Assembly (NCBI GenBank): GCA_963761775.1
Contig: CAVXIF010000001.1
Span: 124,001 to 188,000 of the forward strand
Origin: Parerythrobacter_A sp963761775
GTDB taxonomy: Bacteria > Pseudomonadota > Alphaproteobacteria > Sphingomonadales > Sphingomonadaceae
Length of the DNA stretch: 64,000 nucleotides
Reading direction: 5' to 3'
In this document: piece after piece, positions 41,883 to 51,077 of the stretch
How positions within the stretch are numbered: the stretch's first letter is position 1
Layout: each line of letters opens with the position of its first letter
Notes under the pieces: model-generated
Seen by the model: the letters and a program-made list of their open reading frames with translations, nothing else
Told to the model about the DNA's origin: nothing
Database searches by the model: none
Made by a program: the position numbers and the translations under genes

Positions 41883-42311
41883 TTGAGCGCAGCATTTCTC
41901 TTGCCGCTCTGCGTGTTCTTGCTGCAGGCCTTGGCGCTTTCGCTGATGATTGGCGAAGCCATCCGAACATGGGGTACCGGGCGACCATTTGTTTTCTGGT
42001 TCGACGATTACTGGACCGGCGGATTGCTGCTGACCGGCGCAATTCTCATGGCGCGACCGACACCGTTTCGTTCGCATCTTTTCGTGGCCGGTTGGGCCGC
42101 TTGCACCGGCATGCTGTATGTCAGTTTCTTCGGCAAGGTATTCGACCCGGCCAGCGCCGCATAGGCGGCAATTTCGATCTCGGCTTTCTGACCGTGTCTG
42201 ATCGGCGTGGCATTTGCCACCGCGTTGGTTGGACTTGTCTGGTCCTTGTGGAAGTCGCCAAGACATGACCGCACCCGTCCTGACCTCAAAGCTCGACTCC
42301 GACGCGCCTGA
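41883..42311 (+). CDS. Small membrane protein of unknown function (two frame breaks)
   Basis: It starts at a TTG: LSAAFLLPLCVFLLQALALSLM (in part) is a membrane helix. FDDYWTGGLLLTGAILMA and HLFVAGWAACTGMLYVSFFGK follow. The printed frame stops at 42164 after DPASAA. A second frame reads IGGNFDLGFLTV, and then the first frame resumes LIGVAFATALVGLVWSLWK, a fourth helix. One lost base near 42160 and one gained near 42200 give one protein of four helices. The true end is uncertain and overlaps the start of the carboxylase gene. Function unknown; a similar unknown often sits between leucine-catabolism genes, which I cannot verify here. Confidence 0.5.
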
Positions 42312-43875
42312 CGCGAAGGCCATGCCGCGCATAACCGCGCGCTGACCGATCGAGCTGCGCGCAAAGGTCGCGCTGCTGCACGCGGCGGTTCCGAAGGCAG
42401 CCGCGAACGCCATGTCGGGCGCGGCAAGCTGCTGCCGCGCGAGCGGGTGGAGCGGTTGCTCGATCCCGGCTCGCCGTTCCTCGAAATCGGTCAGCTTGCC
42501 GCGAATGGCATGTACGGGAAGGACGATATTCCCGGCGCGGGAATGATCGCGGGAATCGGGCGCGTGTCAGGGCGGCAGTGCATGATCGTGTGCAACGACG
42601 CCACGGTGAAGGGTGGCACCTATTACCCGATGACGGTCAAGAAGCATCTGCGCGCGCAGGAAATCGCGCAGGAGAACCGGCTGCCCTGCATCTACCTCGT
42701 CGATAGCGGCGGCGCGAACCTGCCGCACCAGGCGGAGGTCTTTCCCGATCGCGACCATTTTGGCCGCATCTTCTTCAACCAGGCGAACATGTCGGCGCTG
42801 GGCATTCCGCAGATCGCCTGCGTGATGGGCAGTTGCACGGCGGGCGGGGCCTATGTGCCCGCCATGTCCGACGAGACGGTAATCGTGCGCGAGCAGGGCA
42901 CTATCTTCCTTGCCGGGCCACCGCTGGTGAAAGCCGCAACGGGCGAGGAAATCAGCGCCGAGGATCTGGGTGGCGGCGACCTGCACGCGAAGAAATCGGG
43001 CGTCGTCGATCATCTGGCGGAGAACGACGAACACGCGCTGACCATCGTGCGCGATATCGTCAGCCATCTGGGCGCGAACACCGGCGAAGCGACGGACATC
43101 GCGCGCAAGGATCCGCGCCCGCCCAAGTTCGATGCGGACGAGCTGTACTCGATCATCCCCGACGATGTGCGCGCGCCATACGATGTGCGCGAAGTCATTG
43201 CGCGGCTGGTCGACGGCAGCGAGTTCCACGAATTCAAGGCGCAGTATGGCAGCACGCTGGTGTGCGGTTTTGCCCATATCTGGGGGATGCCCGTCGCCAT
43301 CCTCGCCAATAACGGCGTGCTGTTTTCCGAAAGCGCACAGAAAGGCGCGCATTTCATCGAGCTTGCCTGCCAGCGCCGCATCCCGCTGCTGTTTTTGCAG
43401 AATATCTCCGGCTTCATGGTCGGCGGCAAATACGAGGCGGAGGGCATCGCCAAGCATGGCGCGAAGCTGGTCACCGCCGTCGCCACTGCGCAGGTGCCGA
43501 AAATCACCGTGGTCATCGGCGGCAGCTTCGGCGCCGGCAATTACGGAATGGCGGGCCGCGCCTATTCCCCGCGCTTCCTGTTCACCTGGCCCAATGCGCG
43601 CATTTCGCGTGATGGGCGGCGAACAGGCGGCAGCGGTGCTGGCGACCGTCCACCGCGATGCCGACAGCTGGAGCGAGAAGGAGGCCGAGGCTTTCAAGGC
43701 GCCCATTCGCCAGAAATACGAGGACGAGGGCAACCCCTATTACGCCACCGCGCGCCTGTGGGACGATGGCGTGATCGACCCCGCGCAGACGCGCGACGTG
43801 CTGGGCCTCGCCTTTGCCGCCACGCTGGAGGCACCGATACCGGAGCGTCCACAATTCGGGGTGTTCCGGATGTGA
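42265..43875 (+). CDS. Methylcrotonoyl-CoA carboxylase, carboxyltransferase (beta) subunit (four frame breaks)
   Basis: About 535 residues. HVGRGKLLPRERVERLLDPG, GGTYYPMTVKKHLRAQEIA, FPDRDHFGRIFFNQANMS and GSCTAGGAYVPAMSDE are the hallmarks of the methylcrotonoyl-CoA group rather than propionyl-CoA. It transfers carboxyl from biotin to methylcrotonoyl-CoA, the step after isovaleryl-CoA dehydrogenase. The N-terminus (MTAPVLTSKLDSDAPDAKA, HAAHNRALTD, ELRAKVAL, ARGGSEGSRER) hops frames near 42320, 42350 and 42376. Another extra base near 43607 separates WPNARIS from VMGGEQAAAVLATVHRD. No alpha subunit gene follows; the next gene is an acyltransferase. Confidence 0.85.
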
Positions 43876-44507
43876 CCCAGCTTTCCCGCAACCGCAAACC
43901 GACCCTGCTCTCGCGCATCCTGCGGCGCATTATCTTCGCCATCTGGCGCATTCAGGGCTGGACCATTCATGGCGGGATGCCCGACATTCCCAAGTTCGTG
44001 ATCGCCGGTGCGCCGCATTCGTCCAACTGGGATTTCGTGTTCTTCATCGGCGCGACGGCGGAAGAAGGCGTGCAGCCCAGCTTCATGGGCAAGCATACGC
44101 TGTTCCAGGGTATCCAGCGCAATTTCATGTTCGATATGGGCGGCATCCCGGTCGACCGGACGAAACGCGCCAATTACGTGGAACAGATTGCGGACGAGTT
44201 CGCACGACGCGACCGGCTGGCGCTGGTGATGGCGGCGGAGGGCACGCGGTCCAGCAATGGCGAGTGGAAATCGGGCTTTTATCACATCGCCTCGGCTGCG
44301 GATGTGCCCGTGGTGCCGTGCTGGGTGTGTCGAAAGACGAAACGCATCGGTTTCGGTCCGCCGATGACGCCGACCGGCGACTATCCGGCGGACCTTGCGA
44401 AGATTGCGGCGTTCATGCGCAGCAAGCTGCCCGATTACGATCGTTACAAGGTGCTGGAAGCGCAGGCGCAGCGGCTGCTGGCCGAACAGGCGGCGGAAAA
44501 GGGCTAG
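43872..44507 (+). CDS. PlsC-like lysophospholipid acyltransferase
   Basis: The 211-residue protein has the acyltransferase H-x4-D motif as HSSNWD (residues 49-54) and the substrate block MAAEGTRSSNGEWKSGFY. A hydrophobic N-terminal helix (IFAIWRIQGW) suggests membrane association. It would transfer an acyl group to a lysophospholipid or similar glycerolipid; the spacing resembles the small-acyltransferase branch, not canonical PlsC, so the acceptor is unsure. The GTG start overlaps the carboxylase stop as GTGA. Its stop overlaps the flavoprotein stop on the other strand by 4 bases. Confidence 0.82.
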   Translation: MTQLSRNRKPTLLSRILRRIIFAIWRIQGWTIHGGMPDIPKFVIAGAPHSSNWDFVFFIGATAEEGVQPSFMGKHTLFQGIQRNFMFDMGGIPVDRTKRANYVEQIADEFARRDRLALVMAAEGTRSSNGEWKSGFYHIASAADVPVVPCWVCRKTKRIGFGPPMTPTGDYPADLAKIAAFMRSKLPDYDRYKVLEAQAQRLLAEQAAEKG

Positions 44508-45700
44508 ATCGCCTGCCCGGCGGCCCAGCCGCTCGACCAGGCCCACTGGAAATTATAGCCGCCCAGCCAGCCGGTGACATCCACCGCTTCGCCGATGGCA
44601 TAGAGGCCGGGCAAGCGCTTTGCTTCCATCGTCTTGCTGGACAGTTCGGCGGTGCTGATGCCGCCCGCCGTCACTTCGGCCTTGGCAAACCCCTCGGTGC
44701 CGTTGGGGTTGAAGGTCCAGCGGCGCAGGCGATCTTCGGCGGCGCGCAGGGCCTTGTCGGTATGCGCGCCCAGCTCGCCGGCCAGCGCCAGCCGGTCGGC
44801 CAGCGTATCGGCCAGCCGCGCGGGCAGGGCTTCGCGCAAGGCGGCGCGCGCCGGTTTGGCCGGATGCGCCTGTTTCGCCTCGACCAGCCAGCCGGGCGCA
44901 TGGTCGGGCAGCAGGTTTACGGTGACCGGCTCGCCATGCGTCCAGTAGGAGCTGGCCTGCAACACCGCCGGACCGCTCAGCCCGCGATGGGTAAACAGCG
45001 CCGCCTCGCGAAAACCTTTTGCCCCCGCGCCGGACTTGCCTGCCGCCACGCTGACCGGGGCGGACACGCCCGACAGGTCGCGGAACAGTACATCCTCTCC
45101 GCCCAGCGTCAGCGGCACCAGCGCGGGACGCGGCTCGACCACTTTCAGGCCGAATTGCCGCGCAAGATCATAGGCAAACCCGCTCGCGCCCATTTTCGGG
45201 ATCGACGGACCGCCGGTGGCAATGACCAGCGCATGCGCGCCCGCGACCGCTCCATTCGCAGTCACCAGAAACGCACCGTCGCGATGCGCCACTTCGGTCA
45301 CGTCCCGACCGGTCGCAATGGTAACATCGCCCTTCGCGCATTCGGCCAGCAGCATATCGACGATGGCTTGCGCGCGCCCGTCGCAGAACAGCTGGCCCAG
45401 CGTCTTTTCGTGCCAGGCGATGCCGTAGCTATCGACCAGCGCGATGAAGTCGGCGGCGGTGTAGCGGGCCAGCGCAGACTTGGCGAAATGCGGGTTGGCG
45501 GACAGGAATTGTGCCGGGCTGGCCCCGCGATTGGTGAAATTGCAGCGTCCGCCGCCCGATATCAGGATTTTCGCACCGACCTTCGCCGCCTTTTCCAGCA
45601 CCAGCACACGCTTGCCGCGCTGCCCCGCCTGCGCCGCGCAGAACAGCCCCGCCGCACCGCCGCCCAGCACGATGGCGTCGTAGGTCTGCATGTCGGGCAT
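44504..45700 (-). CDS. HI0933/YhiN-family FAD-dependent oxidoreductase
   Basis: 398 residues. The dinucleotide-binding start is YDAIVLGGGAAGLFCAAQAG. GAKILISGGGRCNFTNR, a diagnostic YhiN motif, and ALVIATGGPSIPKMGASGFAY follow. The C-terminal FAD-closing block is GLYAIGEAVDVTGWLGGYNFQWAWSSG (in part). Function of the family is unknown despite clear FAD binding. The start is ATG 45700 (MPDMQTYDAIV). The Sel1-like gene ends 8 bases upstream on the same strand, so it belongs to the gyrB to flavoprotein leftward run. Confidence 0.9.
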   Translation of the reverse strand: MPDMQTYDAIVLGGGAAGLFCAAQAGQRGKRVLVLEKAAKVGAKILISGGGRCNFTNRGASPAQFLSANPHFAKSALARYTAADFIALVDSYGIAWHEKTLGQLFCDGRAQAIVDMLLAECAKGDVTIATGRDVTEVAHRDGAFLVTANGAVAGAHALVIATGGPSIPKMGASGFAYDLARQFGLKVVEPRPALVPLTLGGEDVLFRDLSGVSAPVSVAAGKSGAGAKGFREAALFTHRGLSGPAVLQASSYWTHGEPVTVNLLPDHAPGWLVEAKQAHPAKPARAALREALPARLADTLADRLALAGELGAHTDKALRAAEDRLRRWTFNPNGTEGFAKAEVTAGGISTAELSSKTMEAKRLPGLYAIGEAVDVTGWLGGYNFQWAWSSGWAAGQAI

Positions 45701-45707
45701 GATGTGG

Positions 45708-46313
45708 TTAAACGCCGTCTTCGGTACGCGGGGCCATTGCCGCTTCGAGCCATTCGGCGGCGCGCGCGACGCAAGCTTCCTCGTCAGCGCTGCTGGTTTG
45801 TGGCAAAATCTCTTCGAGCATGACCTGCGCCATCTCATCGCCGAACTGGAATGCGGTGGTCAGATAGGCGCAGCCTTCGAGCCGATCGACCGGTCCGCCT
45901 TCGCCAAAATACAGCATCCCGCCAAGGCCACGCAGCGCATGGCCCAGATTGCCGTCGCGCAGGGCAATCGCCTCGGTATAGCTGGCCCGCGCAGCCACGT
46001 CGTCCTCGCGCACACCATCGCCAGTCGCAAGCATGACGGCACGGCTGATCATCGCGTTGCTCGACCCGTTGGCGGCCCCTTTGGCGATCCAGCGATAAGC
46101 GGTGCGTGCGTTGGCGCGCGTGCCATCGCCTCTTAGATACCGCATGCCAATTTGCCACTGTATATCGCCAAGTGCGGCAGGCGCGGTGGTCGGGTCGGCC
46201 GCTTCGCGCTTCAACGACTCGAGCATGGCAAAGGCGTCTCCTTTGGTTGCATAAGACGGCGCGGCGAGGCCGAAACCAAGTGCTATCGAGACGGCAAACA
46301 GGAAAGCTCTCAT
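45708..46313 (-). CDS. Exported Sel1-repeat protein
   Basis: 201 residues with a signal peptide (FLFAVSIALGFGLAAPSYA). Sel1/TPR-like repeats follow: IQWQIGMRYLRGDGTRANARTAYRWIAKGA (in part), NAMISRAVMLATGDGVREDDVAA and a third degenerate unit. Sel1 repeats form helical solenoids for protein binding. The start overlaps the AI-2E-type transporter stop by 4 bases (ATGA). A role with the transporter or envelope is possible, but nothing specific can be said. Cysteines near the end (GCAYL, EEACVARA) could pair in the periplasm. Confidence 0.8.
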   Translation of the reverse strand: MRAFLFAVSIALGFGLAAPSYATKGDAFAMLESLKREAADPTTAPAALGDIQWQIGMRYLRGDGTRANARTAYRWIAKGAANGSSNAMISRAVMLATGDGVREDDVAARASYTEAIALRDGNLGHALRGLGGMLYFGEGGPVDRLEGCAYLTTAFQFGDEMAQVMLEEILPQTSSADEEACVARAAEWLEAAMAPRTEDGV

Positions 46314-47383
46314 ACCGCGTCCGCCTCGCGCTGTTCGCGCAGTACGGCGAACCCGGTGATGAACAGCCCCGCCGCCAACGGCCCCAGCACGATGCCGGTC
46401 AGGCCAAAAACTGCGATGCCGCCCAGCGTCGTCACCAGGATCAGCCAGTCGGGAATGCCGGTGTCGCGCCCAACCAGAATAGGCCGCAGCACATTGTCCG
46501 CCATTCCGATTATCGCGACACCGGAAAAGATAACGAACAAACCTTGCCATACTGCCCCCGTCGCCAGCAGATAAAGCGCCACCGGTGCCCAGATGAGTGC
46601 CGCGCCCACCGCCGGTATCAGTGAGGCGATAGCCATCAACAGGCCGAACAGCAGTACGGACGGCATGCCGACGATCCAGAAGGTTATCGAACCCAGCATC
46701 CCCTGCACGATACCGACCACAACCGATCCCTTTATCGTGGCGCGCACCACCATCAGGAACCGGTCGGCCAGCCGGGTCGCGGTGTCGTGTTGCATCGGCA
46801 GATGGTGCACGACCTGCGCGCCCAGTTCGCGCCCGTCGCGCAGCAGGAACCATGTGACGTAGAGGCCCAGCCCGAAGGCCAGCACCCAGCCGAAAACACT
46901 TCCGCCGATACTCAGAGCCTTGCCAGCGATCAGGCCGACGCTTTGCTTGGCGAAGACCTGCGCACGGTCCTGCACCGCTGAAAAATCGCCCCAGCCTTCG
47001 CTACCCAGCGTCGCTTGCACGGACCCGGGCAGCGCGCCCATGATCTGCGCGAACCAGTCCGCCACGTTGATATCCCCATCGCGGAACGCGCGAAATACGC
47101 TGACCGCCTGCTCGACGATGACCGTGCCGATGGCCAGTGTGGGCAGGATTACGGCGAAGGTGATGACCAGCAACGTGGCGAGCGTCGCGGTGTTGGCATG
47201 GCCACGGAAACGCGCGAGGAACCACTGGTAGAGCGGCTGGAACATGATCGCTGCCAGCACCGCCGACAGGACCGGCATGGCGAAGGGCCACACCACCACC
47301 AGCAAGGCGACAGTGACGAGAGCGAGGAACAGCAGAAAGCCGCCCCGCTCCAGCGTCGCACCGTCTGCGGGCGTGTCAGACAT
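46310..47383 (-). CDS. AI-2E family (PerM-like) transporter
   Basis: 357 residues from ATG 47383 (MSDTPADGATLERGGF), with about seven to eight hydrophobic segments. An early pair is LFLALVTVALLVVVWPFAMPVLSAVLAA (in part), and the family-typical later block is SVVVGIVQGMLGSITFWIVGMP then LLMAIASLIPAVGAALIWAP. The DNVLRPILVG and GLTGIVLGPLAAGL motifs are characteristic of the AI-2E/PerM/UPF0118 family. Members export autoinducer or ions; the substrate is unknown here. Its start overlaps the gyrB end by 8 bases, so expression follows gyrB. A TTG 12 bases upstream is an alternative start. Confidence 0.9.
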   Translation of the reverse strand: MSDTPADGATLERGGFLLFLALVTVALLVVVWPFAMPVLSAVLAAIMFQPLYQWFLARFRGHANTATLATLLVITFAVILPTLAIGTVIVEQAVSVFRAFRDGDINVADWFAQIMGALPGSVQATLGSEGWGDFSAVQDRAQVFAKQSVGLIAGKALSIGGSVFGWVLAFGLGLYVTWFLLRDGRELGAQVVHHLPMQHDTATRLADRFLMVVRATIKGSVVVGIVQGMLGSITFWIVGMPSVLLFGLLMAIASLIPAVGAALIWAPVALYLLATGAVWQGLFVIFSGVAIIGMADNVLRPILVGRDTGIPDWLILVTTLGGIAVFGLTGIVLGPLAAGLFITGFAVLREQREADAV

Positions 47384-49981
47384 CGAGGTTGGCAACGTTC
47401 AGCGCGTTGTCCTGGATGAACTCGCGGCGCGGTTCGACCACGTCGCCCATCAGCCGGGTGAAAATCTCGTCCGTCACGTCCGCATCCTCGACCTTTACCT
47501 GCAACAGCGCGCGGTTGTCGGGGTCCAGCGTGGTTTCCCACAACTGCTCCGCATTCATCTCGCCCAGCCCCTTGTACCGCTGGATAGACAGACCCTTGCG
47601 CCCCGCGACCATCACTGCGTCGAGCAGTTCGGTGGGGCGGAAAATCACGCCGTCCGCGGCGCGCTGGGCGCTTCGGTTTCGGCCTGTTCGGCGATGTCGT
47701 CCGCCGGGTTCGGCGCATCGGGATCGGGTTCGGGTGCCTGGTCGGCGATGCCTTTGACGAGGCGGGTCGGCTTGGCGAAGACTTCGGCCTGTTCCGACAC
47801 CAGCCGGTGCAGCTTGCGCGCTTCTGCGCTGGCAACGAAGGCCGCTTCGAGCTCATGCACGTCGGTCACACCGCGCCATAGCCGGTCGAGGCGGACAGAA
47901 CCGTCGTCGCGCAGTTGCGCGGTCCAGCGTGCTTCCTCATCCGCAATGCCCAGCCGTTTCGCTCCGGCCTGCAAGGCTGCCTCCCGGGCAGGTGCGTCCA
48001 GTTCGGGATCGAGCGCCCCTGCCAGCGCCACCTGCTCCACGATGGCAGGATCGTATTTGCGCGGAATAAACGCCATCAGGTTGCGGATACGCAGGGCGTG
48101 TTCGACCAGCGATTGCAGTTCCCCGCCGCTGCGCGCGCCGCCTGCCGTTTCCAGTACGCGACCCTGCAATCCGGCATCGACCAGATATCGATCGAGCGCG
48201 CCCTGGTCCTTGAGATAGACCTCGCTGCGGCCTTTGGCGACTTTATAGAGCGGCGGCTGCGCAATATAGAGATGCCCGGCCTTGATGATTTCGGGCATCT
48301 GCCGGTGGAAGAAGGTGAGCAGCAGCGTGCGGATATGCGCGCCGTCCACATCGGCGTCGGTCATGATGACGATCTTGTGATAGCGCAGCTTGTCGATGGT
48401 GAATTCATCGCGCAGGCCGGTGCCCATCGCCTGAATGAGCGTGCCGACTTCCTTGGAGCTGATGATACGGTCGAACCGCGCACGCTCCACATTCAGGATC
48501 TTGCCCTTCAACGGCAGGATCGCCTGCGTCTTGCGGTCGCGGCCCTGCTTGGCGCTGCCGCCGGCGCTGTCGCCCTCGACCAGGAACAGCTCGGATTTCG
48601 CCGGGTCGCGTTCCTGGCAATCGGCCAGCTTGCCGGGCAGGCTGGCGATGCTCATCGCGCCCTTGCGGCTCATCTCGCGGGCCTTGCGTGCCGCTTCGCG
48701 CGCGGCGGCGGCGTCGATGATCTTCTGGATGATGGTCTTGGCGTCGGCGGGGTTTTCCTCCAGCCATTCGCCCATCTTTTCGCCCATCAGGCTTTCCAGC
48801 GGCTGGCGCACTTCGCTCGATACCAGCTTGTCTTTCGTCTGGCTGCCGAACTTGGGATCGGGCAGTTTCACGCTGACGATGGCGGTCAGCCCTTCGCGCA
48901 TGTCTTCGCCCGACAGCGACACCTTCTCCTTCTTCATCAACCCGCTGCTGCTGGCGTAATTGTTGAGCGTGCGCGTCAGTGCGGCGCGGAAGGCGGCAAG
49001 GTGCGTGCCGCCATCGCGCTGCGGGATGTTGTTGGTGAAGGTCAGGACGTTTTCGTAATAGCTGTCGTTCCATTCCAGCGCGACGTCGATGCCGATGCCG
49101 TCCTTTTCGGCACTGACCGAGATAGGCTCGGCGATCAGCGCGGCTTTGTTGCGATCGAGATATTTCACGAATGCCGCGATGCCGCCTTCGTAAAACAGGT
49201 CGTGCTCGGCCACTTCCTCGCCCCGCCGGTCGCGCAGCAGGATACGCACGCCGGAATTGAGGAACGCCAGCTCGCGATAGCGATGCTCCAAGCGGTCGAA
49301 ATCGAATTCGGTGACGTTCTTGAAGGTGTTGTCGCTCGGCATGAAGGTGACGCGGGTGCCCTTTTTGAGGCCGTTCTTGTCGCCATTACTCTCGACGGAC
49401 GGCGCATCGCCGCGCTCTTCCAGCGAATTGACCGCGTCGCCATGTTCGAACCGCATCCAGTGCTCGCGCCCGTCGCGCCAGATCACCAGCTCCAGCCATT
49501 CGGACAGCGCGTTGACCACCGACACACCGACACCGTGCAGCCCGCCCGACACCTTGTAGGCGTTGTCGTCGTTCGTGTTTTCGAACTTCCCGCCCGCGTG
49601 AAGCTGCGTCATGATGACTTCGGCGGCGGAGACGCCCTCTTCCTTGTGCATATCCACCGGAATGCCGCGCCCGTTATCCTCGACGCTGACGGACCCGTCG
49701 GGGTTCAGCTCGATCAGGACCAGATCGCAATGGCCGGCCAACGCCTCGTCGATGGCATTGTCGCTGACTTCGAACACCATATGGTGCAGGCCGCTGCCGT
49801 CGTCGGTGTCGCCGATATACATGCCGGGGCGCTTGCGGACCGCGTCCAGCCCTTTCAGAACCTTGATCGAATCCGCCCCGTAATCGCCCATCTGGACGAC
49901 CTTTTCCGGGCGGGCATCAGCCGGTGCCTCCGATGGTGTTTCGGGTGTGGTATCGCTCGGTGTCGGGGTCGTGTCGGTCAT
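47376..49981 (-). CDS. gyrB: DNA gyrase subunit B (frame break near 47656)
   Basis: About 868 residues. The GHKL ATPase has KRPGMYIGDTDDGSGLHHMV and VSGGLHGVGVSVVNALSEWL. The TOPRIM domain has LFLVEGDSAGGSAKQGRDR and IVIMTDADVDGAHIRTLLL. A long insert before the C-terminal TOPRIM tail matches the alpha-proteobacterial and gammaproteobacterial long form. The tail (MVAGRKGLSIQRYKGLGEMN to NVANLDV) is in another frame; one base missing near 47650-47662, just before VIFRPTELLDAV, restores it. It supercoils DNA with GyrA using ATP. ATG 49981 is chosen (MTDTTPTP). It is divergent from the CTERM protein gene with a 268-base gap. Confidence 0.95.
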
Positions 49982-50171
49982 GGCTGACGATATAGCCCAG
50001 CCGCGGGCCAAACCCAAACGCGGGTGTTGCGCGCGAACCGCTTATCCCCCGCGTCACAACACGGCCCGGTCACCGGATGCGCAAAAGCGTCGGGATTTTT
50101 GACAAGGGCGCGCGCGGACAATGGTGCTGTTAACCTTTGCGGCCCGCATGAACCCCGCATTCGCGCAAAAC

Positions 50172-50187
50172 TGGCACGCGCCCTGCA
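50172..50187 (+). promoter_or_regulatory. Sigma-54 (RpoN) type -24/-12 promoter
   Basis: TGGCACG-CGCC-CTGCA matches the sigma-54 consensus TGGCACG-N4-TTGCA at all but one position. GG (50173-50174) and GC (50185-50186) are at the required 12-base distance. It points at the VPxPA-CTERM gene, whose ATG is 63 bases downstream. RpoN promoters need an activator; none is encoded in the window. Confidence 0.6.
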
Positions 50188-50249
50188 TTAACTTGAACAT
50201 CGCAATTCATCGTTACGCCGAAATGGTCGAGAAGACAGGGACAAGACTT

Positions 50250-50921
50250 ATGACGAAGCTGAAAACCGCATTGATGGGCACCACCGCCGCCGCCATCATG
50301 ACACTGGGCGCAACGCCTGCCGCTGCATCGGTTATCGAACTGAACGTGACCGACGCAACCGGCGGCAACTGCTCGCACGGGCTGTGGACGAATACGCTGC
50401 GCGACGGCTGCTCCAAGAAGTTTTCCTTCCAGGATGGCACCGTCTTCACGCAGGACACCGACAACGGCACCGCGACCTTCACCGGCACCGCGCTTAACAA
50501 CCAGGGCGAAGTCGCCACGCTCGACCTCATGTTCAGCCATTTTCAGGACGAGCTGTTCAACGGTCAGGAGTACAAGGCCGGCGGCGGGGCCTACAATCCC
50601 GCGCTGATGGATTTCTATTCCAGCGGTAGCGGCACCATCACGATTGACGGAGCGGTTTACACCGTCAATCCCGGCGACGGACTTGCCGGCACGACGACGC
50701 TGCAGATCGGACCCGGCGCCAACGACAAGACCGGCGACTTCGGTGGTTCGGCCTGGCTGAACATTCTGAACCCGTCGCACCTGTCGATCCCGCACTGGGA
50801 TATCAATTTCGACCTGACGCCGGGCAGCACGCCCGTTCCGGCACCGGCTGGCATGGCTCTGTTCGGTCTGGCCCTGATGGGTCTGTGGGCAGGTCGCCGT
50901 CGCAAGACGGTGCGCGCCTGA
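50250..50921 (+). CDS. Exported protein with VPxPA/PEP-CTERM-like sorting signal
   Basis: 223 residues. The signal peptide is MTKLKTALMGTTAAAIMTLGATPAAA. The mature part is Gly/Thr/Asn-rich with beta-strand character and two cysteines (GGNCSHGLW, RDGCSKKF). The C-terminus has the tripartite exosortase-target layout: motif VPAPAG, membrane segment MALFGLALMGLWAG, then RRRKTVRA. Such proteins are cut and re-anchored or released by an exosortase, often with exopolysaccharide. The motif is a VPxPA variant rather than classical PEP. A sigma-54-like promoter precedes it, a strong terminator follows, and a PrsT-like TPR lipoprotein gene is next. No exosortase gene is in the window. Confidence 0.8.
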   Translation: MTKLKTALMGTTAAAIMTLGATPAAASVIELNVTDATGGNCSHGLWTNTLRDGCSKKFSFQDGTVFTQDTDNGTATFTGTALNNQGEVATLDLMFSHFQDELFNGQEYKAGGGAYNPALMDFYSSGSGTITIDGAVYTVNPGDGLAGTTTLQIGPGANDKTGDFGGSAWLNILNPSHLSIPHWDINFDLTPGSTPVPAPAGMALFGLALMGLWAGRRRKTVRA

Positions 50922-50977
50922 TCGCAGAATTTCGCGCAATGTTCCATCGGTTCGCACCTCCGATGGCTGGTACGTCG

Positions 50978-51016
50978 AAAAGGGGTGGCGCGGGGTTTCT
51001 CGCGCCACCCCTTTTT
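50978..51016 (+). terminator. Strong intrinsic terminator after the CTERM protein
   Basis: Fifteen bases, 50978-50992 (AAAAGGGGTGGCGCG), pair perfectly with 51001-51015 around an 8-base loop. The stem ends in a T-run. Its A-start also makes it usable from the other direction. Confidence 0.9.
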
Positions 51017-51077
51017 CGTTGCAATCGCGCGCCGGAAATTAGCGGTTTTTTAGGGCGCGCAAAGTAAGTTCGACAGT

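Noticed and set aside
43814..45823. Long + strand open frame of about 669 codons overlapping the acyltransferase and flavoprotein genes
   Set aside because: It crosses two well-supported genes in wrong frames and has no domain.
47915..49987. Very long open frame on the + strand antisense to gyrB (about 690 codons)
   Set aside because: Shadow of the gyrB codons; no domain signature, while gyrB is unmistakable.
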